Assembly: GCA_040768845.1 (NCBI GenBank)
Contig: JAXGME010000003.1
Coordinates: 62,001-126,000, forward strand
Source of the DNA: JAEZHK01 sp040768845
GTDB taxonomy: Bacteria; Bacillota; Clostridia; Christensenellales; Aristaeellaceae
DNA length: 64,000 nucleotides
Reading direction: 5' to 3'
Part shown: in pieces, positions 51,501 to 60,445 of the stretch
Layout of the letters: each line of letters opens with the position of its first letter
How positions within the stretch are numbered: the first letter of the stretch is position 1
Notes under the pieces: model-generated
Seen by the model: the letters and a program-made list of their open reading frames with translations, nothing else
The model's database searches: none
What the model was told of the DNA's origin: nothing
Position numbers and translations under genes: made by a program

Positions 51501-54500
51501 CGCGCAGGGGCAGTCGAAGTCTTTTCCGCCTCGATCCAATCCAATAAGTTTCAATTCCCGCCCCCGCGCAGGGGGCGACTCAATAGTTGATTTATCCGGT
51601 TAAGATTCAGTAGTTTCAATTCCCGCCCCCGCGCAGGGGCGACCGGAGCACGATACGACGCATTCGCTCTCGAGTTTCAATTCCCGCCCCCGCGCGGGGG
51701 CGACAAATCTGGAGCGTTACACTCCGCGTTACACCCCAAAGTTCGTTCCCGCCCCCGCGCGGCGGCGACCTCGAACGCAGGCCCTTTCCCGGCCCGTCGA
51801 CGCAGAGTTTCAATTCCGCCCCCGCGCAGGCGGCGACTTTACGGACTGCATCACTTAATACGGCGAGAGGAGGTTTCAATTCCCGCCCCCGCGCAGGGGG
51901 GCGACCCGTTGTTTTGTGCTTCCATCCCCGAAATACTTATGGTTTCAATTCCCGCCCCCCGCGCAGGGGCGACGGTATCTTTCGAACAACCTGAATGAGG
52001 AACAGTTTCAATTCCCGCCCCGCGCAGGCGGCGACAACCGCGCCCCCGCGCGGTATCGTTTTGTTGACGTCGTTTCAATTCCCGCCCCCGCGCGGGGCGG
52101 CATTTTCTGGCCCCTAAAATTCTCTCCAGCGTGGGTTTCAATTCCCGCCCCCGCGCGGGGAGCCACGCCCATCTTCCGTTCCGTCCTTGCATTTTTCCGT
52201 TTCAATTCCCGCCCCCGCGCAGGGGCGACGCATCTGTCACTTTTCAGCGGAATCGGCGGGCTAGTTTCAATTCCCGCCCCCGCGCAGGGGGCGACGGGCT
52301 TCCCGTTTTGGTCGAGGTGACAGGATTTGGTTTCAATTCCCGCCCCCGCGCGGCGACTTCTGCGCGTTCCGGGCTGGTGGCGTAGCTGTACCGGGTTTCA
52401 ATTCCCGCCCCCCGCGCAGGGGCGACGTGGACGGCGCCCTGAAGGACGGCCGCGAGTTTTCGACGTTTCAATTCCCGCCCCCGCGCGGGGAGCGACCGCC
52501 TCCAGCGCGTCCTTGATTTTTGGTGGGGAAATTGTTTCAGTTCCCGCCCCGCGCGGGGCGACCAGGAGGAGCAGCTGCGGTCGTGCGCCATCTCAAGTTT
52601 CAATTCCCGCCCCCGCGCGCAGGGGCGACAATGCAAATGGCGCGGGCCGAGAAACGGAGGATGATTTCAATTCCCGCCCCGCGCGCAGGGGCGACAAAGC
52701 TGGTGCTCTCCGGGAAATTCGGGGAACTGGGTTTCAATTCCCGCCCCCGCGCAGGGGCGACGGCATGGTTTGCGCCGCGCCGCCGCCGGATCGGGTTTCA
52801 ATTCCCGCCCCCGCGCAGGGGCGCCCGGAAGACCATCATAATGCTTATTTTAGCCATTCCGAGTTTCAATTCCCGCCCCCCCGCGCAGGGGCGACGGCTG
52901 CGCGAGATGTGGTATAGCAACATGTAGGAGGTTTCAATTCCCGCCCCCGCGCGGGGGCGACGCGGGGAGGTTGGGTAGGGTTCTGTGTGTCATTGCGGTT
53001 TCAATTCCCGCCCCCGCGCGGGGCGGCGCGACAGGATCAGGATGTTTGATAAGGCGCGCGAACGGTTTGTTTCAATTCCCGCCCCGCGCGGGGGGCGACG
53101 TAGCGCAGTCGGTTGTATTGCCGCGCTTGCTCGTTTCAATTCCCGCCCCCCGCGCGCGGGGGCGCGACTGGCGCGGTCCGCGACATGGCGGACGGGAAAG
53201 GCGTTTCAATTCCCGCCCCCGCGCAGGGCGACATGTCGTAAACGAAATATTCTCCAACACAGTCACGGGTTTCAATTCCCGCCCCCGCGCAGGGCGGCCG
53301 TGGTAACGCGCGCGAGGACTGGAACCCCTTCGGGGTTTCAATTCCCGCCCCCCGCGCAGGGGGCGACGTGTGAAGTCTGCAAGAAGTACGATGGCGGGAA
53401 AGTTTCAATTCCCCGCCCCGCGCGAGGGCGACGGCGGTTGAACGCCGAATGATGATCCTCAAGGTTTCAATTCCCGCCCCCGCGCAGGGGGCGACCCACA
53501 TTGGCATTGTACACCATGAAAACGCTAAAAGTTTCAATTCCCGCCCCCGCGCAGGGCGACCTGCCGCGGCCATCTCCGCCAGCTCGTGGGGTGAGTTTCA
53601 ATTCCCGCCCCCGCGCAGGGCGCGACCGATCCACATCCACGCGCTTTGTGATCTTCAAAGTTTCAATTCCCGCCCCCGCGCAGGGGCGACGGTTGGGTTT
53701 GTGCACGGCAGCATGCCGGAGAAAGTTTCAATTCCCGCCCCCGCGCAGGGCTTCGCGGTTTCGGTTTTGTTACCGGCTTCTTCGGTTTCAACCGCCCCCC
53801 GCGCGCGGCTGGAACTGAATTCAAGCGGCTGCTCCATGGTTCAATTCCCGCCCCCGCGCGCAGGGGCGTCCCGACCTCCCGGCCACTCGTTTTCCCGCCC
53901 CCCGCGCGGGCAACTCCGCGTTCTTTGTGTTTCAATTCCCGCCCCCGCGCAGGGGACATGCTACAGGGCGGAGAAGGAGGTCCACACTGTTTCAATTCCC
54001 GCCCCCGCGCAGGCGACGCCGAGCTACTCGGCAGAGATTGACCGGGAGATCAGTTTCAATTCCCGCCCCTGCGTGTTCCTTCCGCGCGTCCAGCCCCGTT
54101 TCAATTCCCGCCCCCGCGCAGGGGGCGACGGTATACTGATGTCGGATAATTGTGCGAAGTTTCAATTCCCGCCCCGCGCGCGGGACCGCTCACACAAAAG
54201 CGCGCCGGGGTGCCGAGAGTTTCAATTCCCGCCCCCGCGCGGGGGCGACGATCATGGTGTAGCTTTGTGCATAGTGCTTCGACCCGCCCCCGCGCAGGGA
54301 ACAAGGCGGGGCACCCGCGCAATTCCCGCCCCCGCGCGCGGTCATTTCCGACTACGGGTTTCAATTCCCGCCCCCGCGCAGGGGGCGGCCTTTCCCACAC
54401 GTTCGACGGAATACGTTTCAATTCCCGCCCCGGCGCGGCCAGTAGTCCACCGTGAACCCGAATTGTTCCGCAATCCGTTTCAATTCCCGCCCCCGCGCCA

Positions 54501-54740
54501 GGCGACGACCATTGCGGCCTTGGTGTACTGGTGTTCAATTCCCGCCCCGCGCGGGCGACTGTCGTCGAGCGTGTAGTCGGGAACCGTGTCATCAGTTTCA
54601 ATTCCCGCCCCCGCGCAGGGGCGCCACGACGCCCGTGGTTCCGACAGCCGACCGAGTTTCAATTCCCGCCCCCGCCACACGGTTGTCAAAGCTGCTGGAC
54701 GGACGAAAGTTTCAATTCCCGCCCCCGCGCAGGGGGCGAC
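45574..54740 (-). CRISPR. Type I-C CRISPR array, about 143 recognisable repeats
   Basis: The full repeat is 32 bp; on the plus strand it starts GTTTCAATTCCCGCC and ends AGGGGGCGAC. Read on the minus strand it begins GTCGCC and ends TTGAAAC, as in type I-C, so the crRNAs are made from the minus strand, in line with the cas operon. Spacers are mostly 32-36 bases and the mean period is about 64 bases (hand count). The stem CGCCCCC...GGGGGCG is well formed in the intact copies. Many copies have insertions, deletions or truncations in this stem; the most broken ones lie at 53785-54690 next to the leader, but the very first repeat (54709-54740) is intact. Some frames are open through the array only because of the repeat and are not genes. 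Confidence 0.97.
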
Positions 54741-54986
54741 TGCAAAAATAGACAACGGGAGTCTACCAAACCTACACAAAACGCATAAACTTATCCGGTT
54801 TCGTGATGGAGTTGTAGTTGAGCAACGGTCCCGGTTGCGGAGAACGCTTGCCATTCCGCTGTTTTTAGCGCGGAAGTACTACGAATTGGTGTATGATCGC
54901 GATCCGCGCGGTTGCTGACACGGTCAAACTGGCGTAAGACCGACCGCTTGATCTCCATGATGCTTGTTGAATGACACTATGCCACA
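54741..54986 (-). promoter_or_regulatory. CRISPR leader
   Basis: The 246-base segment between cas2 and the first repeat has no gene. Its repeat-proximal part is A/T-richer (TGTCTATTTTTGCA on the minus strand, just before the repeat). By position it should hold the array promoter and the spacer-integration signals. I see no consensus promoter in it. Confidence 0.7.
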
Positions 54987-55274
54987 TCACAGGATCATGG
55001 TTTCTCCATGGGTGATCAGGCCCGTGATGCCTAGCGTTTCGACCTTCGCATCCCACTTCTTGCCCAGCATGTAGAAGCGCACCGAATCCGTCTTCTTATC
55101 GATCAGCCCATCCAAGCAGTTCTTGACGAGCACGTACTTGGCAGGATCGATCACCATTTCAAAGACCGAGTTTTGGACGCGGATTCCATAACTCTCGCAC
55201 AGCTTGGCGACGCGCCTCAGCCGGCCCCGGCCTTCTGTTGTCGTAACATCCACGTCGTACGTCAGCAGTACCAT
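54987..55274 (-). CDS. cas2: CRISPR-associated endonuclease Cas2
   Basis: A 95-residue ferredoxin-fold protein starting at ATG 55274 (MVLLTYDVDVTTTEGRGRLR); the frame is open one codon earlier with TTG. The N-terminal YDV with its conserved Asp, and the VQNSVFEMVID strand, are typical. With Cas1 it forms the spacer-integration complex. It is the last cas gene before the leader. Confidence 0.95.
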   Translation of the reverse strand: MVLLTYDVDVTTTEGRGRLRRVAKLCESYGIRVQNSVFEMVIDPAKYVLVKNCLDGLIDKKTDSVRFYMLGKKWDAKVETLGITGLITHGETMIL

Positions 55275-55302
55275 CAAGACCCCTGCACCTCCTCAGGTAA
55301 GA

Positions 55303-56325
55303 TCATCTCCAATGGAACGGTGGGTATTGGTCCAGGTCGCCGCGGACCCAGCGCGCCAACAGCATGGCCTGCGCAAAGGGGATCAGGCCGATGGCCATTT
55401 TCTCCCCAAAGAACGGGTGGCGGATCTCCTCCTTCTTGCGCTTCTGCCAGCTGTCGATGACCAGCCTTCGTGCTTTTTCCGAGAGCAGAACGCCACCAGC
55501 TTCCCGGGAGAAGTCCGATTCATCAAGCATCCGGCGATTGATGAGCGACAGTACCAATCGGTCGCACAGTGGGGCGCGCAGTTCCTCCATCATGTCCAGC
55601 GCCAAGGCGGGTCTTCCGGGGCGAAGCGCGTGCAGGAAGCCGACGGCAGGATCCAGACCGACGGATTCTAGTGCGGACTGGACATCGTTTTTGAGCAGCG
55701 CGTACAGGAAGGACATCAGCGCGTTGACCGGGTCCTCCGGCGGGCGTCGCGTGCGGCCGGAGAAGTCAAAACCGACCGATTTGACCATGTTTGGGAACGC
55801 GGCGAAGTATTCCTTGGACGCATACCCTTCGATGCCGCGCAGAGCCGCTACTGAGCCAGCGTCCTTGATGGAGCGCGCAGATTCAGCCAGTCGTTCCGCG
55901 GCCTGCCCCAGCGCCCGGGTGCAGAGCTCGTCCGCATGCTCACGCGCGGCGCGCAAGAGTATCTGGCGAGCGTTGGCGATCTTGCCATACAGAAGGTTCG
56001 AGACGATGGCGACGCACTCCACGGGATCCGCGGCCATAGCGTACTGACGGGTGCGGAGCAGCACATTGCCATGCGCCGGGCCCTGCACGCGGCCGTAAAA
56101 CCGGCCGTATTCGGACAGAAAGCTCAGCGCGATGCCCTTCTCGGCGCAGAAGCCAATAAAGGGCGTCGATACTGTGGTATTGCCGAAGCATACGATGGAC
56201 TCCACGACGTGGGAGGGAACCAGTGCCCTGTCCTCCCCACCGACCTTAACGGCAATGGCCTCGTTCTGGCAGAACAGGTAGCTGCCAGGGGTCAGGATGT
56301 ATAAAACGTTCTGAAGTTGCTTCAT
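55303..56325 (-). CDS. cas1: CRISPR-associated endonuclease Cas1 (type I-C)
   Basis: A 340-residue integrase. The N-terminal beta domain (VLYILTPGSYLFCQNEAIAV) is followed by a helical domain with ALRGIEGYASKEYFAAF (Glu), VGFLHALRPGRPALALDMME (His and acidic residues) and LLSEKARRLVIDSW. These carry the metal-binding Glu/His/Asp set. It overlaps the cas4 stop by 4 bases. Confidence 0.96.
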   Translation of the reverse strand: MKQLQNVLYILTPGSYLFCQNEAIAVKVGGEDRALVPSHVVESIVCFGNTTVSTPFIGFCAEKGIALSFLSEYGRFYGRVQGPAHGNVLLRTRQYAMAADPVECVAIVSNLLYGKIANARQILLRAAREHADELCTRALGQAAERLAESARSIKDAGSVAALRGIEGYASKEYFAAFPNMVKSVGFDFSGRTRRPPEDPVNALMSFLYALLKNDVQSALESVGLDPAVGFLHALRPGRPALALDMMEELRAPLCDRLVLSLINRRMLDESDFSREAGGVLLSEKARRLVIDSWQKRKKEEIRHPFFGEKMAIGLIPFAQAMLLARWVRGDLDQYPPFHWR

Positions 56326-57002
56326 GGCGGCGCTTCCTCCCCGCAGGCGTCCCGCGCGGTACGCGCAATATAAGCCCTCGCGCTTCTTGAGAGCCCGGGC
56401 TGGCAGACTTCGTTAAGCGAGCACTTCAGGCACTTGGGCCCGTCGATGGGCGGCGGCAGCTTTTTACTCTCCATCAGCTGCCAGAGCCGGGCAGCGCACA
56501 CTTCCACCTCCCGGCGAAGTCCCTCCGTAAGGGCTACCGGCTTCCTGCGGTGCGCTGTCAGGTAGAACACAGCGCCCTCGGGGATAGAGCCGCCGTATGC
56601 CTCCTCCAAGCACATGGCCTGGGCGCATAACTGCAGGTTATACTCCTCCTCATCGCGCACCTTGCCATGCTTGTACTCGACAGGGTACAACCGCCAGGCA
56701 CCCTTGAGAAACGGAAGATGAACGCCTGCCGGGTCCGAAATGGCCTCGACCAGATCACACCGCCCGGAGAGTCCCAGTTTATCCGAGTGTACGCGGAAGT
56801 CGCAGATGCGGACGGAATCGTCCCGCCGCTCAATGCCGCCGGCGTGCGCCACCTCATGCCCGGACGCGCCCGAGGCCGTGTATTCATTGTCGGCCCAGGC
56901 CTGATCCAGGAGGATCAGTGCGGCGCGCCTCGGACAGTAACGGACCTGCGAGAGGTACGAGAGCGGCAGCGGCTCTTCGCCGGTCAGCAGGTGGTCATCC
57001 AT
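56322..57002 (-). CDS. cas4: CRISPR-associated exonuclease Cas4
   Basis: A 226-residue RecB-like nuclease. ATG 57002 is used (AGAGGA 8 bases upstream), although the frame is open 9 codons further up. The first iron-sulfur Cys is in SQVRYCPRRAAL, and the C-terminal group is CLKCSLNEVC. The nuclease residues lie in SGRCDLVE and YPVEYKHGKVRDEEEYNLQL. Cas4 trims prespacers and selects the PAM in type I-C systems. The start overlaps the cas7 end by about 19 bases. Confidence 0.95.
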   Translation of the reverse strand: MDDHLLTGEEPLPLSYLSQVRYCPRRAALILLDQAWADNEYTASGASGHEVAHAGGIERRDDSVRICDFRVHSDKLGLSGRCDLVEAISDPAGVHLPFLKGAWRLYPVEYKHGKVRDEEEYNLQLCAQAMCLEEAYGGSIPEGAVFYLTAHRRKPVALTEGLRREVEVCAARLWQLMESKKLPPPIDGPKCLKCSLNEVCQPGLSRSARAYIARTARDACGEEAPP

Positions 57003-57991
57003 GGGCAGTCCTCTGGCAGGCGGTTCCATGCAATGGGCTCAAAGGGCGTGGTCATAAAGCCCACGTCGACACCCGCGGGAACGCCCTGCATGTCCATCTG
57101 GAGAGTGTAGTCCGTGTAGTTCCGGGGGTAGTCCACATCCGGCTTCTTTTCCACATGCACCAGATCGAAAAGCCTGTGCGCAGGCGCGCAGCCCAGCCTG
57201 GCCTGGCGGGCACGCTGCTCCAAGTCGCTGTCCGTGCCCGTGTGGCGGAAGATGATCAGCGGCGCGACCACCGACATTTGACCCTTGCTGGCGGAGCGGT
57301 CGTGCTCGTACATGTTCAGGATCGCCTCGAACAGTTTCTTGAGGTCGCCCTCACTGAAACCGGTGCCGTTTTTGTCGTCCGCCAGATTGGCGCTGACGAA
57401 GCCGCGGGCCTCGTACAGGCCGTAGGAGATCAGCTGCTTGCGACCCATGGTGCGCAGCGTGGCCTCCTCCTGCTGATCCTCCCACTTCTGGTAGTCCTCG
57501 TAGGTCACCACACCGGCCACCTCCTTCGCCACCGCCATGCGGGTGATGGAGATGTCGAGCGGCAGGATCGCGTCCAGCGAGCGGGCGAACGAAAGCTGCA
57601 CAGGGCCGCGCACCTGCCCGGCGTTGGCGCCGGTGGACAGCACCGCGCCGAAGGTACGCACGTCGAAGTAATTCTTGCAAGCCCATGCGCGCGCATTGCC
57701 GACCTGTTGTTTGTCTTTCTTCTTCGGGTCGCCGCCGGACTGCGTGACCGCCTTGGCGATGTACTTGTTGATGTTGGTGGCGCTGCGGATGATGATGTCC
57801 ATGCCCGGCTCCCCGTCGTAGGCGGCGGCGATGTAGTTGCGGATGCGGCGCTTGATGGCCACGTCGGTGATCAGGCCGTGCATGTCCTGGGGGTCGACGC
57901 GGGGCATGTTGCCCATGTCAGGATCCCCATTGGGGTTGCCGTCTACGCACTGGATGAAAAACAGGAATTCGTAGCGATTTGAAATGCTCAT
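56984..57991 (-). CDS. cas7: CRISPR-associated protein Cas7 (Csd2, type I-C)
   Basis: A 335-residue backbone subunit of the I-C Cascade: NRYEFLFFIQCVDGNPNGDP at the N-terminus, the GLITDVAIKRRIRNYI helix and VRTFGAVLSTGANAGQVRGP with the thumb region. It appears some 40 residues longer than many Csd2 proteins; the surplus is at the C-terminus, ending in MTTPFEPIAWNRLPEDCPW. It binds the crRNA spacer in multiple copies. It overlaps cas8c by 4 bases. Confidence 0.95.
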   Translation of the reverse strand: MSISNRYEFLFFIQCVDGNPNGDPDMGNMPRVDPQDMHGLITDVAIKRRIRNYIAAAYDGEPGMDIIIRSATNINKYIAKAVTQSGGDPKKKDKQQVGNARAWACKNYFDVRTFGAVLSTGANAGQVRGPVQLSFARSLDAILPLDISITRMAVAKEVAGVVTYEDYQKWEDQQEEATLRTMGRKQLISYGLYEARGFVSANLADDKNGTGFSEGDLKKLFEAILNMYEHDRSASKGQMSVVAPLIIFRHTGTDSDLEQRARQARLGCAPAHRLFDLVHVEKKPDVDYPRNYTDYTLQMDMQGVPAGVDVGFMTTPFEPIAWNRLPEDCPWMTTC

Positions 57992-59784
57992 GGATTCTCC
58001 TCCTCGTTCACGTTATCGCTCTCGGCGACAGCTTTCGATTCCTTGTGGGCGTAGATGTCGGCGTTCTCCTGATAGTAGCCCAGCGCGAACTGTCCTTGTT
58101 CCTCCAGACTCAGCGTGGCGGGCGGGTTTGCCGGGATGTTCACGGCGATCGCCTGCAGCCGCCGCCGGAAGGCGTTCGCATACCTCTGGTTTTCCATCTT
58201 GGACAGATGGTGGGTGCACAGTTTGCTGAGCTGCCCCAACACCAGCGCCGGAGAGGTAATGGCGGCACCATAGTACCGCTCCACCACGCCGGCGTTCACG
58301 TTGCCCAGCGCGTCCCGCTGGATGGCGGCGTACACGGCCATCATCCGACCGATCTGATAGGGTACGCTTTTGCTCAGGGGATTGACTTTCTCGCTCACGG
58401 TAACCTCCTCATTTCTCTCTCGTTGTTTGCGGATCAGCCAGGCCTTGATCAACTGGCAGGCAAGGCAGTCCGGGGACTGGGTCTGATCATCGCCCGAAGT
58501 CATCATGCCCGATCGGATGGCTGCGAGGGCGCGGGTGGCGACGGCGTCGGGAAGTGGCCTGTAATGGATGATGGAAAACAGGATGCGATCGGTGAGACCG
58601 GAGAGTTCCTCCGCGATGCGCTTTGAAAGACTCTTGGAGCTGTTCTCCTTGCGCAACAGTCGGATCTGCAGCGCGAACAGCTTGGGCGGCTGGCTCAGCG
58701 CGTTGCCATTGGGCTGGACGATGCGCAGATCGTCGAACCAGGCAACGATGCCGCGGCGCAATTCGTCATAGCTTCCCTGTTGCCAGTCCCGGACCATGAT
58801 GCGCCCGTTTGCGCCTGAAAGCGTCAGGATGTAGTAGATGTTGTCCAGCTCATCTGGGAAGCTGCCCTTTCTCAGGCTTTCGATCAGCGCCGTGGCCTTC
58901 TGCGCTTCTGTGAGGAAGTTCACCTCTGGCGCTTCCTCCTCCGGAGCGTTCTCTGCGCTAAGTCCGCCGAAATCCGGGAAGAGCGCCGCCAGTGGGTCGC
59001 GCTCTATGGGTAGCGAATTCTTGTACCAGTGCAGGAATTTGCCACCGCCCAGGGTGGGCGCACCGGCCAATAGGCCGGAAAGCGCGGCGTTGACGGTCAC
59101 GATGCCCTCCTCGGAGACGGCGGCATTCTTCGCCTGCTCAAACCCGTAGGAGCAGAATGCGTCCTTATCAAAGCAAATCAATGCGTCACCCGCCGTATGC
59201 CCGCCGACGGACAGGAGACCGCTCACCTTTGGCACCGTGCTTACCGGCTCGGTCAACTCCCCGGTGATGAAGCATCGGGGGATGCCGCCGCCCGGCTTGG
59301 GCTTCGTCTCGAATTCCCGACGCACCTCATCCCACCAGGCGCGGTAATCGTCCGTCTGCTCCAGCGCGCGGCCCGCCACCTTGAAGCCAACGGTGTCGCC
59401 GCCCTTGAACTTGCGATTCAAGAATTCCTGGCGGATGTTGCCCAGCACCTCCGGATCAGTAAGCGCCGCGCGGCAGAGCGCAAATCTCGGCTCCGCTTGG
59501 GCGCCGCGCTCCAGAAGGCTCAGGAAGAAATCGTGCTTTTGCTGCCGCTTGAGGTCCATGAGCAGCACGATCTCCGCCTTTTCCACCAGGAAATTGCACT
59601 TGTCGGTGCCGTTGGCCGTGGAGCCGATGTCCGGGCAGGGCACCTTCTCAGGGCCGCCGCTGTCAATGCCGGCAAATTCGCCCGCCTCCGTCAGTCGGAT
59701 GTACGCCTTGACGAACTTCTCCTTGTAACCCGGCAGCGCCGACAAGCCGTTATCGAGCGCGTACTGATGCAGATCGCTCAGCAA
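57988..59784 (-). CDS. cas8c: CRISPR-associated protein Cas8c (Csd1)
   Basis: A 598-residue large subunit. I start it at TTG 59784 (LLSDLHQYALDNGLSALPGY), since AGGAGG is 7 bases upstream and the frame above overlaps cas5 with no family match. The features VSGLLSVGGHTAGDALICF and FLHWYKNSLP are typical Csd1 stretches. It recognises the PAM and recruits Cas3. In I-C systems an internal start of this gene also yields the small subunit Cas11, which could apply here. It follows the cas5 stop by 4 bases. Confidence 0.94.
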   Translation of the reverse strand: MLSDLHQYALDNGLSALPGYKEKFVKAYIRLTEAGEFAGIDSGGPEKVPCPDIGSTANGTDKCNFLVEKAEIVLLMDLKRQQKHDFFLSLLERGAQAEPRFALCRAALTDPEVLGNIRQEFLNRKFKGGDTVGFKVAGRALEQTDDYRAWWDEVRREFETKPKPGGGIPRCFITGELTEPVSTVPKVSGLLSVGGHTAGDALICFDKDAFCSYGFEQAKNAAVSEEGIVTVNAALSGLLAGAPTLGGGKFLHWYKNSLPIERDPLAALFPDFGGLSAENAPEEEAPEVNFLTEAQKATALIESLRKGSFPDELDNIYYILTLSGANGRIMVRDWQQGSYDELRRGIVAWFDDLRIVQPNGNALSQPPKLFALQIRLLRKENSSKSLSKRIAEELSGLTDRILFSIIHYRPLPDAVATRALAAIRSGMMTSGDDQTQSPDCLACQLIKAWLIRKQRERNEEVTVSEKVNPLSKSVPYQIGRMMAVYAAIQRDALGNVNAGVVERYYGAAITSPALVLGQLSKLCTHHLSKMENQRYANAFRRRLQAIAVNIPANPPATLSLEEQGQFALGYYQENADIYAHKESKAVAESDNVNEEENP

Positions 59785-59788
59785 GCGA

Positions 59789-60430
59789 TCACCTCCTCTC
59801 CGGCCGCAGCACGGCGGCATCGTGGAATTCGGGTACCTCGACGACGCCTTGCGTCATCTTCGCCCGGAACAGCGTGACGTAGGGGTTGCACTTCTCCTCC
59901 ACCTCAAAGCGGTCCAGGTCAAACACGTCGTAGAGCATCACGCCCAGTTCCAAATCCATTGGAATGGGGGCGGCGGTCAAATCTGCAGGCCCGAAGTAGC
60001 CGACAAATTCCCGAAGGCCCAGGCTGGGCTGGAAGAAGCATTTGCCCGACTCGATGCGCCTGAGCGCCTGGCTCTCCAGCGCAGCCTGGCTGTTCTTGCA
60101 GCCTGGCCTTCTCATGATGGCCGCGCTGACACGGTAGCGCACATCCCTGAGCGCCACCGTCTGCCGTTGGGTGCGGTCGTCCTCCACGTCGATGGGCGTG
60201 CGGCCCAGCTTGCCTTTGACCTCATTGCGCTTGAAGGAGATGAACCGAATCGGCCTCATGACCTCAATGCGCCGGATCTGCCAATAGAACTCCGGGGGTT
60301 TTGAGTAGATTCCGCTCAGAAATCCCCGGATGGCCGACGGCGTGGGCACGGGGTAGGACATGCGCTCCACCTTGGCCTCTGGCCTGGAAAAGCACGCGTA
60401 GTCACCCCAGATGTCCAGAACAATGTCCAT
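59789..60430 (-). CDS. cas5c: CRISPR-associated protein Cas5c (Cas5d), crRNA-processing
   Basis: A 213-residue RAMP protein: DIWGDYACFSRPEAKVERMS, YPVPTPSAIRGFLSGIYSKP and LGLREFVGYFGPAD. As there is no cas6, Cas5 is expected to cut the pre-crRNA in the repeat hairpin, as in other I-C systems. It lies between cas3 and cas8c. Confidence 0.94.
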   Translation of the reverse strand: MDIVLDIWGDYACFSRPEAKVERMSYPVPTPSAIRGFLSGIYSKPPEFYWQIRRIEVMRPIRFISFKRNEVKGKLGRTPIDVEDDRTQRQTVALRDVRYRVSAAIMRRPGCKNSQAALESQALRRIESGKCFFQPSLGLREFVGYFGPADLTAAPIPMDLELGVMLYDVFDLDRFEVEEKCNPYVTLFRAKMTQGVVEVPEFHDAAVLRPERR

Positions 60431-60445
60431 GACACACCCCCTCTT

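Noticed and set aside
52022..52071. Spacer containing a repeat-like CGCCCCCGCGCGG stretch
   Set aside because: It looks like a nested repeat fragment, but the spacing to the flanking repeats is normal. A GC-rich spacer or consensus error is simpler than a rearrangement.
45485..54788. Many open frames of 60-375 residues on both strands rich in FQFPPPRRG, VSIPAPAQGAT or RPCAGAGIET
   Set aside because: They are translations of the CRISPR repeat in different frames. The GC-rich repeat has no stop in several frames, and the pattern follows the repeat period exactly.
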